Positions 34,127 through 43,685 are shown, counted from the stretch's first letter. The stretch: DNA of 64,000 nt from Streptomyces pseudovenezuelae (GCF_001513955.1 NZ_KQ948148.1:673905-737904); one strand, 5' to 3'. Notes: a model not told the origin generated them from the letters alone. Program-made: numbers and translations.

Positions 34127-37100
34127 CGATCGACCCGCGTCTGCTCCGATACGCCCGGGCCACCCGCCTCTTCCTGGTGGCCGTGGTCGGCCTGGGCGGT
34201 CTCGGAGCCCTGCTGGTCATCGCCCAGGCGATGCTCATCGCCGAGATCGTCGTCGGTGCGTTCCAGCATGGTCTCGCGGTCGCTGAACTCCGCACTCCCC
34301 TGCTGCTGTTGGCGGCCGTCGCTGTCGGCCGTGGGCTCGTCGCCTGGCTCACCGAGTTGGCCGCCCATCGCGCGAGCGCCGCAGTGAAGTCGGAGCTGCG
34401 GGGGCGGCTCCTGGAACGAGCCACGGCTCTGGGGCCCGGGTGGCTGAGCGGGCAGCGGACGGGTTCCCTGGTCGCCCTCGCCACCAGGGGGGTCGATGCC
34501 CTCGACGACTACTTCTCGCGCTATCTCCCGCAGTTGGGCCTTGCGCTGGTCGTGCCGGTGGCGGTGCTGGCGCGGATCGTGACCGAGGACTGGGTCTCGG
34601 CGGCCATCATCGTCGGGACCCTGCCCCTCATCCCGGTCTTCATGGTGCTGATCGGCTGGGCCACGCAGTCCCGGATGGACCGGCAGTGGCGGCTGCTGTC
34701 CCGGTTGTCGGGGCACTTCCTCGATGTCGTGGCGGGGTTGCCGACCCTGAAGGTGTTCGGCCGGGCCAAGGCGCAGGCCGAGTCGATCCGCCGCATCACC
34801 GGTGAGTACCGGCAGGCGACCATGCGGACGCTGCGCATCGCCTTCATCTCCTCCTTCGCCTTGGAGCTGCTGTCGACGCTTTCGGTGGCGCTGGTCGCCG
34901 TGACGATCGGGATGCGGCTCGTCCACGGCGAGATGAACCTGTACGACGGCCTGGTCATCCTCATCCTGGCCCCCGAGGCTTACCTGCCCCTGCGGCAGGT
35001 GGGTGCGCAGTACCACGCGGCGGCGGAGGGGCTGGCGGCCGCCGAGGAGATCTTCACGGTGCTGGAGACGCCGGCACCGGCATCGGGCACGGCCGCGGTA
35101 CCGGCCGGGGCGCTGGCCTTCGAGCAGGTCACGGTCAGGTACCCCGGGCGCTCGGGGGACGCCGTCACGGACGTGTCCTTCGAGGTCGCGCCCGGGGAGA
35201 CGGTCGCGCTGGTCGGGCCCAGCGGGGCGGGCAAGTCGACGCTGCTGAGCGTCCTGCTCGGATTCGTACGGCCGGCCGAGGGGCGGGTACGGATCGGGGG
35301 AGCCGATCTCGCCGAGGTCGGCCTGGAGGAGTGGCGGTCACGCATCGCGTGGGTGCCGCAGCGGCCGCAGCTGTTCGCCGGGACGATCGCCGAGAACGTA
35401 CGGCTGGCCCGGCCCGAGGCCGACGAGAGCGCGGTACGGAAGGCGCTGGGGGACGCGGGGGCCCTGGAGTTCATCGACGCCCTTCCGCAGGGGGCGGACA
35501 CCGTGCTCGGCGAGGACGGGGCCGGGCTGTCCGCCGGGCAGCGGCAACGGCTGGCGCTCGCCCGGGCGTTCCTCGCGGACCGGCCGGTGCTGCTCCTCGA
35601 CGAACCGACGGCGGCGCTCGACGGAGCCACCGAGGCGGAGGTCGTGGCGGCGGTGCGGCGGCTGGCGGCCGGGCGGACGGTCCTGCTGGTGGTGCACCGG
35701 CCGGCGTTGCTCGGGGTGGCGGACCGGGTGGTGCGGCTGACGGAGCCCGCAACACCGGCCCCCGCGCCAGCCATGGCCCGGACGTCCACGGCACGCACGA
35801 TCGAGGACGGCGGCCCCGTGTCGGCCGAGCCCGGGACGACCGAGCCGACCACGCGGGCGCACGGCGTTCTCGCCCGTGTCCGTGCCATGTCGGGCCCGCG
35901 ACGAGGCCGGCTGGCGCTCGCGCTGCTGCTCGGCAGCCTCGCGCTCGGAAGTGCGGTGGGACTGATGGCCACCTCCGGCTGGCTGATCTCGCGGGCCTCG
36001 CAGCAGCCGCCTGTTCTGTATCTGATGGTGGCCGTGACGGCGACCCGGGCCTTCGGGATCGGGCGGGCCGTGTTCCGGTACGCGGAGCGGCTGGTGTCGC
36101 ACGACGCCGTGTTGCGCATGCTCGCCGACACCCGGGTCGCCGTCTACCGGCGCCTGGAACGGCTGGCACCCGCCGGTCTGCGCACGGCCCGCCGGGGTGA
36201 TCTGCTCTCGCGGCTCGTCTCCGACGTGGACGCGCTCCAGGACTACTGGCTGCGCTGGCTGCTGCCCGCAGGTGCCGCCGTCCTGGTGTCGGCGGCCTCC
36301 GTGGGCTTCACGGCCTGGCTCCTGCCGGCGGCCGGTGCCGCGCTGGCCGTGGGCCTGCTGGCCGCCGGTGCCGGTGTCCCCCTCATCACGGGAGCCGTGG
36401 CGCGCCGCGCCGAGCGCAGGCTCGCCCCCGCCCGCGGGGCGCTGTCGACGCACGTGACCGATCTCCTCACCGGGACCGCGGAGTTGACCGTCGCCGGTGC
36501 CCTGCCCGCCCGTACGGCCGAGACCCGGCGGGCCGACGGCGTACTCACCCGGATCTCCTCCCGCGCCGCCACCGCCACCGCACTCGGTGACGGCCTCACC
36601 GCCCTGATCTGCGGCCTGACCGTCACCGCCACCGCCCTGGTTGGCGCACAGGCGGTCGCCTCCGGGCGGCTCGGCGGGGTCGCGATGGCCGTGGTCGTGC
36701 TCACACCGCTGGCTGCCTTCGAGGCCGTCCTCGGGCTGCCGCTCGCCGTGCAGTACCGCCAACGGGTGCGCAGGAGCGCGGAGCGCGTCCACGAGGTGCT
36801 GGACGCATCCGAGCCGGTACGGGAGCCGGAGCACGCTCGGCAGGCGCCCGCCTCGCCGTTCCCGCTCGTCCTCAGGGGACTGACCACCCGGCACGCAGGC
36901 CAGGACCGGGACGCGCTCGCGGGCCTCGATCTCACCCTCGCCGAGGGCCGGAGGACCGCCGTGGTCGGGGCCTCCGGCTCCGGCAAGACGACCCTCGCGC
37001 AGGTGCTGCTGCGCTTCCTGGACGCGGGCGCCGGCACCTACACCCTGGGCGGCGTGGACGCCTATGGGCTGCGCGGTGACGACGTACGGCGGCTGGTGGG

Positions 37101-37608
37101 GCTGTGCGCCCAGGACGCGCACCTCTTCGACAGCTCGGTGCGCGAGAACCTGCTCCTCGCCAAGAAGGACGCGGACGAGGAGGAACTGCGGGACGCCCTG
37201 CGGCGGGCCCGCCTGCTCGACTGGGCGGAGAGCCTGCCCGACGGGCTCGACACGCTGGTCGGCGAGCACGGGGCGTGGCTGTCCGGCGGTCAGCGTCAGC
37301 GGCTCGCACTGGCCCGGGCGCTGCTCGCGGACTTCCCGGTCCTCGTGCTCGACGAGCCCGCCGAGCATCTCGACCTTCCCACCGCCGACGCGCTCACCGC
37401 CGATCTGCTGGCCGCCACCGAAGGCCGTACGACCCTCCTCATCACCCACCGTCTGGCGGGACTCGAGTCGGTGGACGAGGTGGTCGTGCTCGACGAGGGG
37501 CGGGTCGTGCAGCGGGGCTCCTACGCGGAGTTGGCGGGTGCGGAGGGGCCACTGCGGAGGATGGCCGAGCGGGAGGCGGAGTCGGAGCTGCTGGTGGCGG
37601 CGGGCTGA
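34120..37608 (+). CDS. cydDC: fused CydD-CydC ABC exporter needed for cytochrome bd assembly
   Basis: 1162 residues: two complete half-transporters in one chain. Half 1 has membrane helices (1 to about 310), Walker A GPSGAGKST and signature LSAGQRQRLALARA. A Pro/Thr-rich linker lies near 545-600. Half 2 has Walker A GASGSGKTT and LSGGQRQRLALARA. CydDC exports thiols or haem-related compounds to the outside, where bd oxidase matures. GTG 34120 is chosen because GAGGG is 11 bases ahead; GTG 34111 is one base from it. A single fused gene is usual in Streptomyces. Confidence 0.93.
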   Translation: MKPIDPRLLRYARATRLFLVAVVGLGGLGALLVIAQAMLIAEIVVGAFQHGLAVAELRTPLLLLAAVAVGRGLVAWLTELAAHRASAAVKSELRGRLLERATALGPGWLSGQRTGSLVALATRGVDALDDYFSRYLPQLGLALVVPVAVLARIVTEDWVSAAIIVGTLPLIPVFMVLIGWATQSRMDRQWRLLSRLSGHFLDVVAGLPTLKVFGRAKAQAESIRRITGEYRQATMRTLRIAFISSFALELLSTLSVALVAVTIGMRLVHGEMNLYDGLVILILAPEAYLPLRQVGAQYHAAAEGLAAAEEIFTVLETPAPASGTAAVPAGALAFEQVTVRYPGRSGDAVTDVSFEVAPGETVALVGPSGAGKSTLLSVLLGFVRPAEGRVRIGGADLAEVGLEEWRSRIAWVPQRPQLFAGTIAENVRLARPEADESAVRKALGDAGALEFIDALPQGADTVLGEDGAGLSAGQRQRLALARAFLADRPVLLLDEPTAALDGATEAEVVAAVRRLAAGRTVLLVVHRPALLGVADRVVRLTEPATPAPAPAMARTSTARTIEDGGPVSAEPGTTEPTTRAHGVLARVRAMSGPRRGRLALALLLGSLALGSAVGLMATSGWLISRASQQPPVLYLMVAVTATRAFGIGRAVFRYAERLVSHDAVLRMLADTRVAVYRRLERLAPAGLRTARRGDLLSRLVSDVDALQDYWLRWLLPAGAAVLVSAASVGFTAWLLPAAGAALAVGLLAAGAGVPLITGAVARRAERRLAPARGALSTHVTDLLTGTAELTVAGALPARTAETRRADGVLTRISSRAATATALGDGLTALICGLTVTATALVGAQAVASGRLGGVAMAVVVLTPLAAFEAVLGLPLAVQYRQRVRRSAERVHEVLDASEPVREPEHARQAPASPFPLVLRGLTTRHAGQDRDALAGLDLTLAEGRRTAVVGASGSGKTTLAQVLLRFLDAGAGTYTLGGVDAYGLRGDDVRRLVGLCAQDAHLFDSSVRENLLLAKKDADEEELRDALRRARLLDWAESLPDGLDTLVGEHGAWLSGGQRQRLALARALLADFPVLVLDEPAEHLDLPTADALTADLLAATEGRTTLLITHRLAGLESVDEVVVLDEGRVVQRGSYAELAGAEGPLRRMAEREAESELLVAAG

Positions 37609-37739
37609 CGCCGCCCGACGACGCCGGCGGTACGACGGTCGGGTGGCAGGCGCCGCACTGACCCGTCCGCAGCAACGTGTCCCCCGGGCGTACGCCTTGA
37701 ACAGGACCGGGTCCAGGTACCCGGGACAGGATCGCTGAC

Positions 37740-38804
37740 ATGCGATCACCTCGCCGTCATCCGCTGCTCGTTCCGGCTCTGCTGTGTGCGCTCGCGGTGC
37801 TGGTGGCGCGGCCCGCGGACGCCGCGGCCGACGGCGAGGACGGCCGCGCGGACGCTGATCCGGGGATCAGCGCGCAGGTGTTGCGGCTGTACCAGGACGC
37901 GGCGCTGGCGACCGGCCGGTACGAGGCGGGGCGCCAGGAGGCGGAGGCGCAGCGGGCCAGGGAGCTGTGGTTCCAGGAACTGCTCGGCCGGGAGCGGCGG
38001 GAGATCGCCGTTCTGCACGAGGGGCTGGGCCGTATCGCCCGGGCCCAGTACCGCGACGGTGGCGGGCTTCCGCTCACCGCGCAGATCATCTTCGCGGCCG
38101 ACCCCGCCGACCTGATGCGAGGTCAGCACGTCTTCTCCCGGACGATGCTGGCCGTCGACAACGCGGTCGAGAAGAGCCGTCGGGCCGAGGCCCGGCTCGC
38201 GGCGGACGAGGCGAGGGCCGCGGCGGTCCGGCAGCGGCTGGAGCGCCGCAGTGCCGAACTCGCCGCTCTGAAGCAGGACATCGAGCAGACACTCGAAGAG
38301 GCCCGGTGGCGGTTGCAGGGACAGGCCGACGCCTCGGTGGCGGCCGGTTCGTGCCGGGGTGCCGTGCGCCTGGACCAGCCGCAGCCGGCCGCGGAGCACA
38401 CCTGGGTCACTCCGGTGGCGGCGTACGAGCTGTCCGCCGGGTTCGGCAGCGGCGGGTCGCACTGGGCGAGCCGGCACACCGGGCAGGACTTCGCGGTGCC
38501 GATCGGGACGCCGGTGCGGGCGGTGGGCGCGGGCCGGGTGGTGAAGGTGTCCTGCGGAGGAGCCTTCGGCATCGAGATCGTGATCGAGCACACGGGCGGC
38601 TATTACACACAGTACGCCCATCTCGCCGCCGTCACCGTCGACCAGGGGGAGAGCGTCGTGCCGGGGCAGTGGATCGGCCAGTCGGGCACGAGCGGCAACT
38701 CCACCGGTCCGCATCTGCACTTCGAGGTGCGGGTCACGCCCGAGGCGGGTTCTGCGGTGGACCCGGTGCCGTGGCTGGCGGCACGAGGCGCGCCGGTCGG
38801 CTGA
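37740..38804 (+). CDS. secreted M23-family (LytM-type) peptidase with coiled coil
   Basis: 354 residues. A signal peptide (residues 1 to about 28, ending ARPADAAA) is followed by a charged helical coiled coil (about 45-205), then an M23 domain with HTGQDFAVPIG, YAHLA and GPHLHFEV, so the zinc ligands are present. It is expected to cut peptidoglycan cross-links or to activate an amidase, as coiled-coil LytM proteins do. It is convergent with a HAD gene only 13 bp away. Confidence 0.88.
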   Translation: MRSPRRHPLLVPALLCALAVLVARPADAAADGEDGRADADPGISAQVLRLYQDAALATGRYEAGRQEAEAQRARELWFQELLGRERREIAVLHEGLGRIARAQYRDGGGLPLTAQIIFAADPADLMRGQHVFSRTMLAVDNAVEKSRRAEARLAADEARAAAVRQRLERRSAELAALKQDIEQTLEEARWRLQGQADASVAAGSCRGAVRLDQPQPAAEHTWVTPVAAYELSAGFGSGGSHWASRHTGQDFAVPIGTPVRAVGAGRVVKVSCGGAFGIEIVIEHTGGYYTQYAHLAAVTVDQGESVVPGQWIGQSGTSGNSTGPHLHFEVRVTPEAGSAVDPVPWLAARGAPVG

Positions 38805-38817
38805 GCCGCGACGACCC

Positions 38818-39684
38818 CTACAGCCGCTCCAGCATCCGTTCGATCACCACGGCCACTCCGTCGTCGTTGTTGGCGACGGTCTGGCCGGAAGCGGCCGCGA
38901 TCACGTCGGGGTGGGCGTTGCCCATCGCGTACGACTGCCCCGCCCAGGTGAGCATCTCGACATCGTTGGGCATGTCCCCGAAGGCGACGACCTGTTCGTG
39001 CGAGATCCCGCGCTCCGCGCAGCACAGGGCGAGCGTGCTGGCCTTGGAGACGCCGGGGCCGCTGATCTCCAGCAGGGCGCTGGGGCTGGACCGGGTGACG
39101 TTGGCACGCTCGCCGATGGCCAGGCGGGAGAGGGTGAGGAAGGCGTCCGGGTCGAGCGAGGGGTGGTAGGCGAGGATCTTGAGCACCGGCTCGGCGGCTC
39201 CGGGACCGTCCTCGGCCAGCAGTTCCTCGGCGGGGGCGAGGTTGTCCGGGATCTCCATGTGCAGCTTGGGGTAGTCGGGCTCCTGGTGGAAGCCGTACGT
39301 CTGCTCCACCGCGTACACCGTGCCGGGCGCCGCTTCCCGCAGCAGCCGTACGGCGTCCAGCGCGTTGTCCCGGGCCAGGTCGCGCACCTTCACGAAGCGG
39401 TGGGCGCCGGGGCCGCCGTGCAGGTCGACCACCGCGGCTCCGTTGCCGCAGATGGCGAGACCGTGGCCGTGGACGTGGTCGCTGACGACATCCATCCAGC
39501 GGGCGGGGCGGCCGGTGACGAAGAAGACCTCGATGCCGGCCTTTTCCGCGGCGGCGAGGGCCGCGACCGTACGGGGGGACACCGACTTGTCGTCGCGCAG
39601 CAGAGTGCCGTCGAGATCGGTGGCGATCAGGCGCGGCGGTATGCCGGCGGCCGGGGTCTCGGGCTGTCGAGTCGCTGAGGTCAC
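38818..39684 (-). CDS. Cof-type HAD-IIB hydrolase
   Basis: 288 residues. Motif I is IATDLDGTLLRDD, and the Mg-binding motif IV GDMPNDVEMLTW is near residue 220; the C2 cap lies between. GTG 39684 is preferred for GGGAGA ahead; ATG 39702 is in frame. A paralogue with closely similar motifs lies at 50736-51539. Members remove phosphate from sugar phosphates or flavin precursors; the substrate here is unknown. Confidence 0.85.
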   Translation of the reverse strand: MTSATRQPETPAAGIPPRLIATDLDGTLLRDDKSVSPRTVAALAAAEKAGIEVFFVTGRPARWMDVVSDHVHGHGLAICGNGAAVVDLHGGPGAHRFVKVRDLARDNALDAVRLLREAAPGTVYAVEQTYGFHQEPDYPKLHMEIPDNLAPAEELLAEDGPGAAEPVLKILAYHPSLDPDAFLTLSRLAIGERANVTRSSPSALLEISGPGVSKASTLALCCAERGISHEQVVAFGDMPNDVEMLTWAGQSYAMGNAHPDVIAAASGQTVANNDDGVAVVIERMLERL

Positions 39685-39751
39685 CCGCTCATTCTCCCGC
39701 ATATGCGTGCACGGCCGTGCGGGTGCCCGCACAGGTGAGACAGAGACGACG

Positions 39752-39774
39752 CGGGGGCGGACCCACCCGCCCCG
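39752..39774 (-). terminator. possible terminator hairpin after the LLM oxidoreductase gene
   Basis: CGGGGGCGG and CCCGCCCCG form a GC-rich stem with one bulge. Outside it, GAGAC (39737) and GTCTC (39783) also pair. No T run is seen. Confidence 0.4.
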
Positions 39775-39785
39775 GTGCCGTTGTC

Positions 39786-40688
39786 TCAGCCCAGTTGTGC
39801 CGGTGCCTCCATGGCGATCTGCTCGAAGACCTTCTGGTCGGCGGCGAAGTCCGAGTCGGGGATCGGCCAGTGGATCACGAGTTCCGTGAAGCCGAGTTCG
39901 CGGTGGCGGCCCGCGAAGTCGACGAACGCGTCCAGGGACTCCAGAGGGCGGCCGCGGTCAGGGGTGAAGCCGGTGAGCAGGATCTTGTCCAGGCTGTTCA
40001 CGTCCCGGCCGAGTACCGCGCAGGCGTCGGTGAGCTTGTCGACCTGACCGCGGAGGGCCTGGCGGGACTGCTCGGGGGTGCCGTTCTCGTACAGCTTCGG
40101 GTCGCCGGTGGTCACCCACGCCTGTCCGTGGCGTGCGGCGAGCTTGAGGCCACGCGGTCCGGTGGCGGCCACGGCGAAGGGCAGCCGGGGCCGCTGGACG
40201 CAGCCCGGGATGTTGCGGGCCTCGTGCGCCGAGTAGAAGTCGCCCTCGTAGGACACGGAGTCCTCGGTGAGCAGGCGGTCGAGCAGCGGGACGAACTCGG
40301 CGAGCCGGTCGGCACGCTCGCGCGGGCTCCACGGATCCTGGCCGAGCGCGGTGGCGTCGAACCCGGTGCCGCCCGCGCCGATGCCGAGGGTGACACGGCC
40401 GCCGGAGATGTCGTCGAGGGTGATCAGTTCCTTGGCGAGGGTCACCGGGTGCCGGAAGTTCGGCGAGGTCACCAGGGTGCCCAGGCGCAGCCGTTCGGTG
40501 ACGCCCGCGGCACCGGTCAGGGTGGGCACGGCACCGAACCAGGGACCGTCGCGGAAGGTGCGCCAGGACAGGTGGTCGTACGTGTAGCCGGTGTGGAAGC
40601 CGAGCTGTTCCGCGCGCTGCCATGTCTCGCGGCCCCCCTCGTTCCAGCGGCGGTGGGGGAGGATCACGGTACTCAGACGCAGACTCAT
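39786..40688 (-). CDS. LLM-class (F420-dependent type) oxidoreductase
   Basis: 300 residues of the luciferase-like monooxygenase fold: MSLRLSTVILPHRRW, LGTLVTSPNFRHPVTLAKELITLDDISGGR and GIGAGGTGFD. The segment TLVTSP-FRHP followed by LDxxSGGR is typical of F420- or FMN-using members in actinobacteria. ATG 40688 fits the family start; the frame extends to 40721 through the parS site, which is unlikely to be coding. The substrate is unknown. Confidence 0.85.
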   Translation of the reverse strand: MSLRLSTVILPHRRWNEGGRETWQRAEQLGFHTGYTYDHLSWRTFRDGPWFGAVPTLTGAAGVTERLRLGTLVTSPNFRHPVTLAKELITLDDISGGRVTLGIGAGGTGFDATALGQDPWSPRERADRLAEFVPLLDRLLTEDSVSYEGDFYSAHEARNIPGCVQRPRLPFAVAATGPRGLKLAARHGQAWVTTGDPKLYENGTPEQSRQALRGQVDKLTDACAVLGRDVNSLDKILLTGFTPDRGRPLESLDAFVDFAGRHRELGFTELVIHWPIPDSDFAADQKVFEQIAMEAPAQLG

Positions 40689-40714
40689 GTGTCCGAGCGT
40701 AAGCGCCGGGCCCT

Positions 40715-40728
40715 GTTTCACGTGAAAC
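40715..40728. other. parS site, perfect
   Basis: GTTTCACGTGAAAC 26 bp upstream of the oxidoreductase start and 12 bp past the stop of the next gene (both minus strand). Symmetry reaches 18 bp. Confidence 0.92.
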
Positions 40729-40740
40729 AGTGACGCACGG

Positions 40741-41184
40741 TCACTGTACGCGGCCGCTGAGCCAGGGGCTGAGGCCGACCGGGATGAACTCCTTGTGCAC
40801 GCGGTCGCCCGGAAGCGGCACCATCAGGAAGTGGCTGGGCGGGAAGCGGCGCGCTTTCACCCAGGCATGGCCCTCGTAGAGGGCGCGGAGGAAGGCGGGG
40901 ACGTCGTCGCGGGCGACGTCGGGGCACTCGACTCCGTCGACGGTGATCAGGGCGTCGTCGTCCGGGAACAGGCGCACATCCACCCGGGGCCGACCGCCGA
41001 GTTCGACGTAGGCCTCGTGGGGCAGGGTGCCGTCCGGGTCGGTGGTGACGCCGATGCCTGCGGCGCTGCGGCGTGAGGTCTGGTCGGCGCCGATATCGTG
41101 GGTCACCTCGATGGCGAGGCCGTACTCGGCGGCGAGGGCGCGGAGCGCGGTGACTGCGGCCTCGGTGGTGGGCAACTGGTCCAT
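40741..41184 (-). CDS. conserved hypothetical protein
   Basis: 147 residues from ATG 41184 (MDQLPTTEAAVTALRALA). It is soluble and mixed alpha/beta, with no membrane segment or signal peptide. Notable stretches are RVDVRLFPDDDALITVDG and FLMVPLPGDRVHKEFIPVG. I do not recognise a domain. ATG 41196 is also in frame. It lies just downstream of kptA on the same strand. Confidence 0.7.
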   Translation of the reverse strand: MDQLPTTEAAVTALRALAAEYGLAIEVTHDIGADQTSRRSAAGIGVTTDPDGTLPHEAYVELGGRPRVDVRLFPDDDALITVDGVECPDVARDDVPAFLRALYEGHAWVKARRFPPSHFLMVPLPGDRVHKEFIPVGLSPWLSGRVQ

Positions 41185-41209
41185 ACCACTGATCATGCCT
41201 GGAGGGGGG

Positions 41210-41758
41210 TCAGTGCGACTCGGGAAACCGCAGATAGCGCGGCGGTACGGCCCGGGTGAGCCAGACTCCGTTCGCGCTGACGTGGAAGACATGGCCGTCG
41301 CGGTGCATGGCCTGTGCGTCCACGGAGAGCACGACGGGGCGGCCGCGGCGGGCTCCTACCCGGGTCGCGGTGTCGCGGTCGGGAGACAGGTGCACGTCGT
41401 GCCGGTTCATGGGGCGCAGTCCCTCGGCGCGGATGGCGTCCAGGACGCGGGCCACGGTGCCGTGGTAGAGGTACGGCGGCGGGGTCGCCGGGGGCAGTCC
41501 GAGGTCGACCTCGACGCTGTGGCCCTGGCTGGCGCGGATGCGGGTGCCGTCGACGGCGAAGCGTTGTTTGTCGTTCGCGGCGACGACCTGGTCCAGTTCT
41601 GCACGGCTGATGCGGAAGTTGTGCGCGGCGGTCGCGGCCAGCAGGGCGTCGATCTCGACCCAGCCCGCCTCGTCGAGAGTGAGCCCGATCCGCTCGGGCT
41701 GGTGCCGCAGGTGTTTCGAGAGGTACTTCGACACCTTCACGGTGCGTCTTTCGTCCAT
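41210..41758 (-). CDS. kptA: RNA 2'-phosphotransferase (Tpt1/KptA family)
   Basis: 182 residues. Motifs match the family: SKYLSKHLRHQPERIGL, RASQGHS, YHGT, and VHLSPD; the catalytic Arg-His-Arg-Arg type residues appear to be kept. Tpt1 removes a 2'-phosphate left by fungal or plant tRNA splicing, using NAD+. Bacteria lack that pathway, so the natural RNA or ADP-ribosylation substrate is unknown. ATG 41758 fits the family start. A DnaA-box cluster lies upstream. Confidence 0.9.
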   Translation of the reverse strand: MDERRTVKVSKYLSKHLRHQPERIGLTLDEAGWVEIDALLAATAAHNFRISRAELDQVVAANDKQRFAVDGTRIRASQGHSVEVDLGLPPATPPPYLYHGTVARVLDAIRAEGLRPMNRHDVHLSPDRDTATRVGARRGRPVVLSVDAQAMHRDGHVFHVSANGVWLTRAVPPRYLRFPESH

Positions 41759-41814
41759 GTCGCCAGGGTGCCGGGAGAGACGTGAATCACGCGAATGATT
41801 TTGGCCCGGATGTT

Positions 41815-41868
41815 TGGTCCACAACCAACTGTAGTTATCCACAGGCTACTTGGCGTTTCTGTGGACAA
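41815..41868. other. compact DnaA-box cluster
   Basis: Three boxes in 54 bp: TGGTCCACA (41815), TTATCCACA (41835) and TGTGGACAA (41860, exact TTGTCCACA on the minus strand). It lies between kptA and the end of the MerR gene, with no other obvious function. Confidence 0.78.
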
Positions 41869-41880
41869 CTCCCTGTCATG

Positions 41881-42819
41881 TCAGCCCCCTTCGCCAAGAT
41901 CGACTGGGGGACGCTCACTTGACGTGAGCGCATCCAACTTCCTTGCCCGCACCTCCCGTTCAGCCGCCAGCGCGAAGAACTCCGCCACCCGCTCCGCCCC
42001 AACGAGCTCTTCCACAGCCCGCATCGTCTCCTCGGGCACGGCCACGGAACGTGACTCCGATCGCCCTGCGGGCCGCTCCCCCGTATCGAGGTGCTGCCGC
42101 AGCTGCCGTACCGCCAACAACCGCATGGCCCGAGCGAGTTCGGCGTCCACGGTCTGCTGGGCGAGGGGCCGCAGCCGGCGTACTAGAGAGGCCGCTTCGG
42201 AGGCGTCGGCCTCGGTCGGCCGGTGCGGTCCCTGCAGGTACCGGGCGAAGACGTGCTCGGTGGTGAACTCCAGGAAACGGGCGGCGATGTGCTCGACCTG
42301 CCCCCTCAACTCCCGCAGATGGCCCGAGATCGCGGAGAGCGGCACCCCGGACGCGTGCAACTCGGCTGCCACAGCTAGCTCTTGGGGGCTCGGCACGAGG
42401 AAGGAGCCCTCGTCCCCGGGCACCGGCTCCAGCACGCCGAGTTCCACCGCCTCGGCGACCGCTGCCTCGTCGGGGATGCCACCGAAGCGTGCGTCCAGTT
42501 CGGCGCGGGAGATGCGGACGGCCTCCTCGTCGGTCCACGGGCCGTCGACCTCGGCGACCAGCCCGAGGATCCCGCCGAGGCCGCGGCCGGAGTCGTAGGC
42601 CTCCAGGAGCTCCTTGATGGAGGCCAGGCCGTAGCCGCGGTCGAGGAGGTCGGCGACCTGCCGCAGCCGGGCGAGGTGGGAGTCGGTGTAGATGTTGGCG
42701 CGGCCGCGACGTTCGGGGCGGGGGAGCAGTCCGCGGTCCTGGTAGGCGCGGATGGTGCGGACGGTGGCGCCGCTGAGGTGGGCGAGGTCCTCGATCCGGT
42801 AGGCGGGGGTGTCGCTCAC
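41881..42819 (-). CDS. MerR-family regulator at the end of a coupled operon
   Basis: 312 residues. The N-terminal winged helix YRIEDLAHLSGATVRTIRAYQDRGLLP is standard MerR. The C-terminal region of about 230 residues is helical, without a cysteine metal site, so it is not a metal sensor of the classic kind. GTG 42819 overlaps the stop TGA of the hydrolase gene by four bases (GTGA). It is the last gene of a four-gene set and is probably the operon's own regulator. Confidence 0.85.
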   Translation of the reverse strand: MSDTPAYRIEDLAHLSGATVRTIRAYQDRGLLPRPERRGRANIYTDSHLARLRQVADLLDRGYGLASIKELLEAYDSGRGLGGILGLVAEVDGPWTDEEAVRISRAELDARFGGIPDEAAVAEAVELGVLEPVPGDEGSFLVPSPQELAVAAELHASGVPLSAISGHLRELRGQVEHIAARFLEFTTEHVFARYLQGPHRPTEADASEAASLVRRLRPLAQQTVDAELARAMRLLAVRQLRQHLDTGERPAGRSESRSVAVPEETMRAVEELVGAERVAEFFALAAEREVRARKLDALTSSERPPVDLGEGG

Positions 42820-43685
42820 GAGGCCGCTCTCGCCGCCGGTGACCGCTTCAGGTATTCCACCGCACGGCTCAACGACCCTTCCCGAGACGGGTGGTAGGAC
42901 CGCCGGAGGTATCGCGGGACGGCCGCGCCGAGCTCTCGCCAGGCGGGCAGCAGACCCTTTCGTACGGCCTTCTCGTGCTCTTTGAGGGAGTAGCGCAGCC
43001 GCCCGGCCAGCTGTGGATCGTGGCGCATGAGGTAGGCGGTGCCCCATACCCACAGGTACAGCATCACCGGGGCCGTCACCGCCATGCCGGCGATGCGGCG
43101 GGTGTAGCGGGCTGTGCCGGTGCCGCCGCAGTGCTGGTACATGTCGAAGGCGACCGCGCGGTGTTCGACCTCCTCTGCGCCGTGCCAGCGCAGCAGGTCG
43201 AGCATGACCTCGTCGGCGCCGGCCCGGTCGAGGCCGTCGGCGGCCAGGACCCAGTCGCCGAGCACCGCCGTGAACTGTTCGACCGCGGCGACGACCGACA
43301 ACCGGAACCGCAGCCACTCGCGCGCGGGAATGGGCGCGTTGAGCGGTGGGCGCTCACCGAGCAGCCGCTCGAAGAGGAAGTCGGCGTACTTGGTGAAGTC
43401 GGCGGTGTCGAGCCGCTGGGCCGCCAAGTGGTCCAGCACGTGCGTGTGCTGGACGCTGTGCGTGGCCTCCTGGCCCATGAACCCCTTGACGTCGGCGCGG
43501 AGTCCGGGGTCCGTGATCAGCGGCAGGCCCTCCTTGAAGACCTTCACGAACCAGCGCTCCCCCGCCGGCAGCAGCAGGTGCAGGACGTTGATGACGTGGG
43601 TGGCGGTGGGCTCGCCGGGGATCCAGTGCAGGGGTGTGCGGGACCAGTCGAAGGCGACGCGGCGCGGGGCGATCTCGTGGGTCAC
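42816..43685 (-). CDS. metal-dependent hydrolase family (PF10118-like)
   Basis: 289 residues. Histidine/glutamate clusters QEATHSVQHTHVLDH and WHGAEEVEHRAVAFDMY suggest a dimetal four-helix core, as in the predicted metal-dependent hydrolase family COG3687/PF10118. The activity of the family is unproven. Its GTG overlaps the fusion gene's stop (GTGA), and its stop overlaps the MerR start. Confidence 0.78.
   Translation of the reverse strand: MTHEIAPRRVAFDWSRTPLHWIPGEPTATHVINVLHLLLPAGERWFVKVFKEGLPLITDPGLRADVKGFMGQEATHSVQHTHVLDHLAAQRLDTADFTKYADFLFERLLGERPPLNAPIPAREWLRFRLSVVAAVEQFTAVLGDWVLAADGLDRAGADEVMLDLLRWHGAEEVEHRAVAFDMYQHCGGTGTARYTRRIAGMAVTAPVMLYLWVWGTAYLMRHDPQLAGRLRYSLKEHEKAVRKGLLPAWRELGAAVPRYLRRSYHPSREGSLSRAVEYLKRSPAARAAS

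Noticed and set aside
35338..37749. 803-codon antisense open frame over cydDC
   Set aside because: Same reason: compositional shadow of a clear ABC transporter gene, with no recognisable domain.
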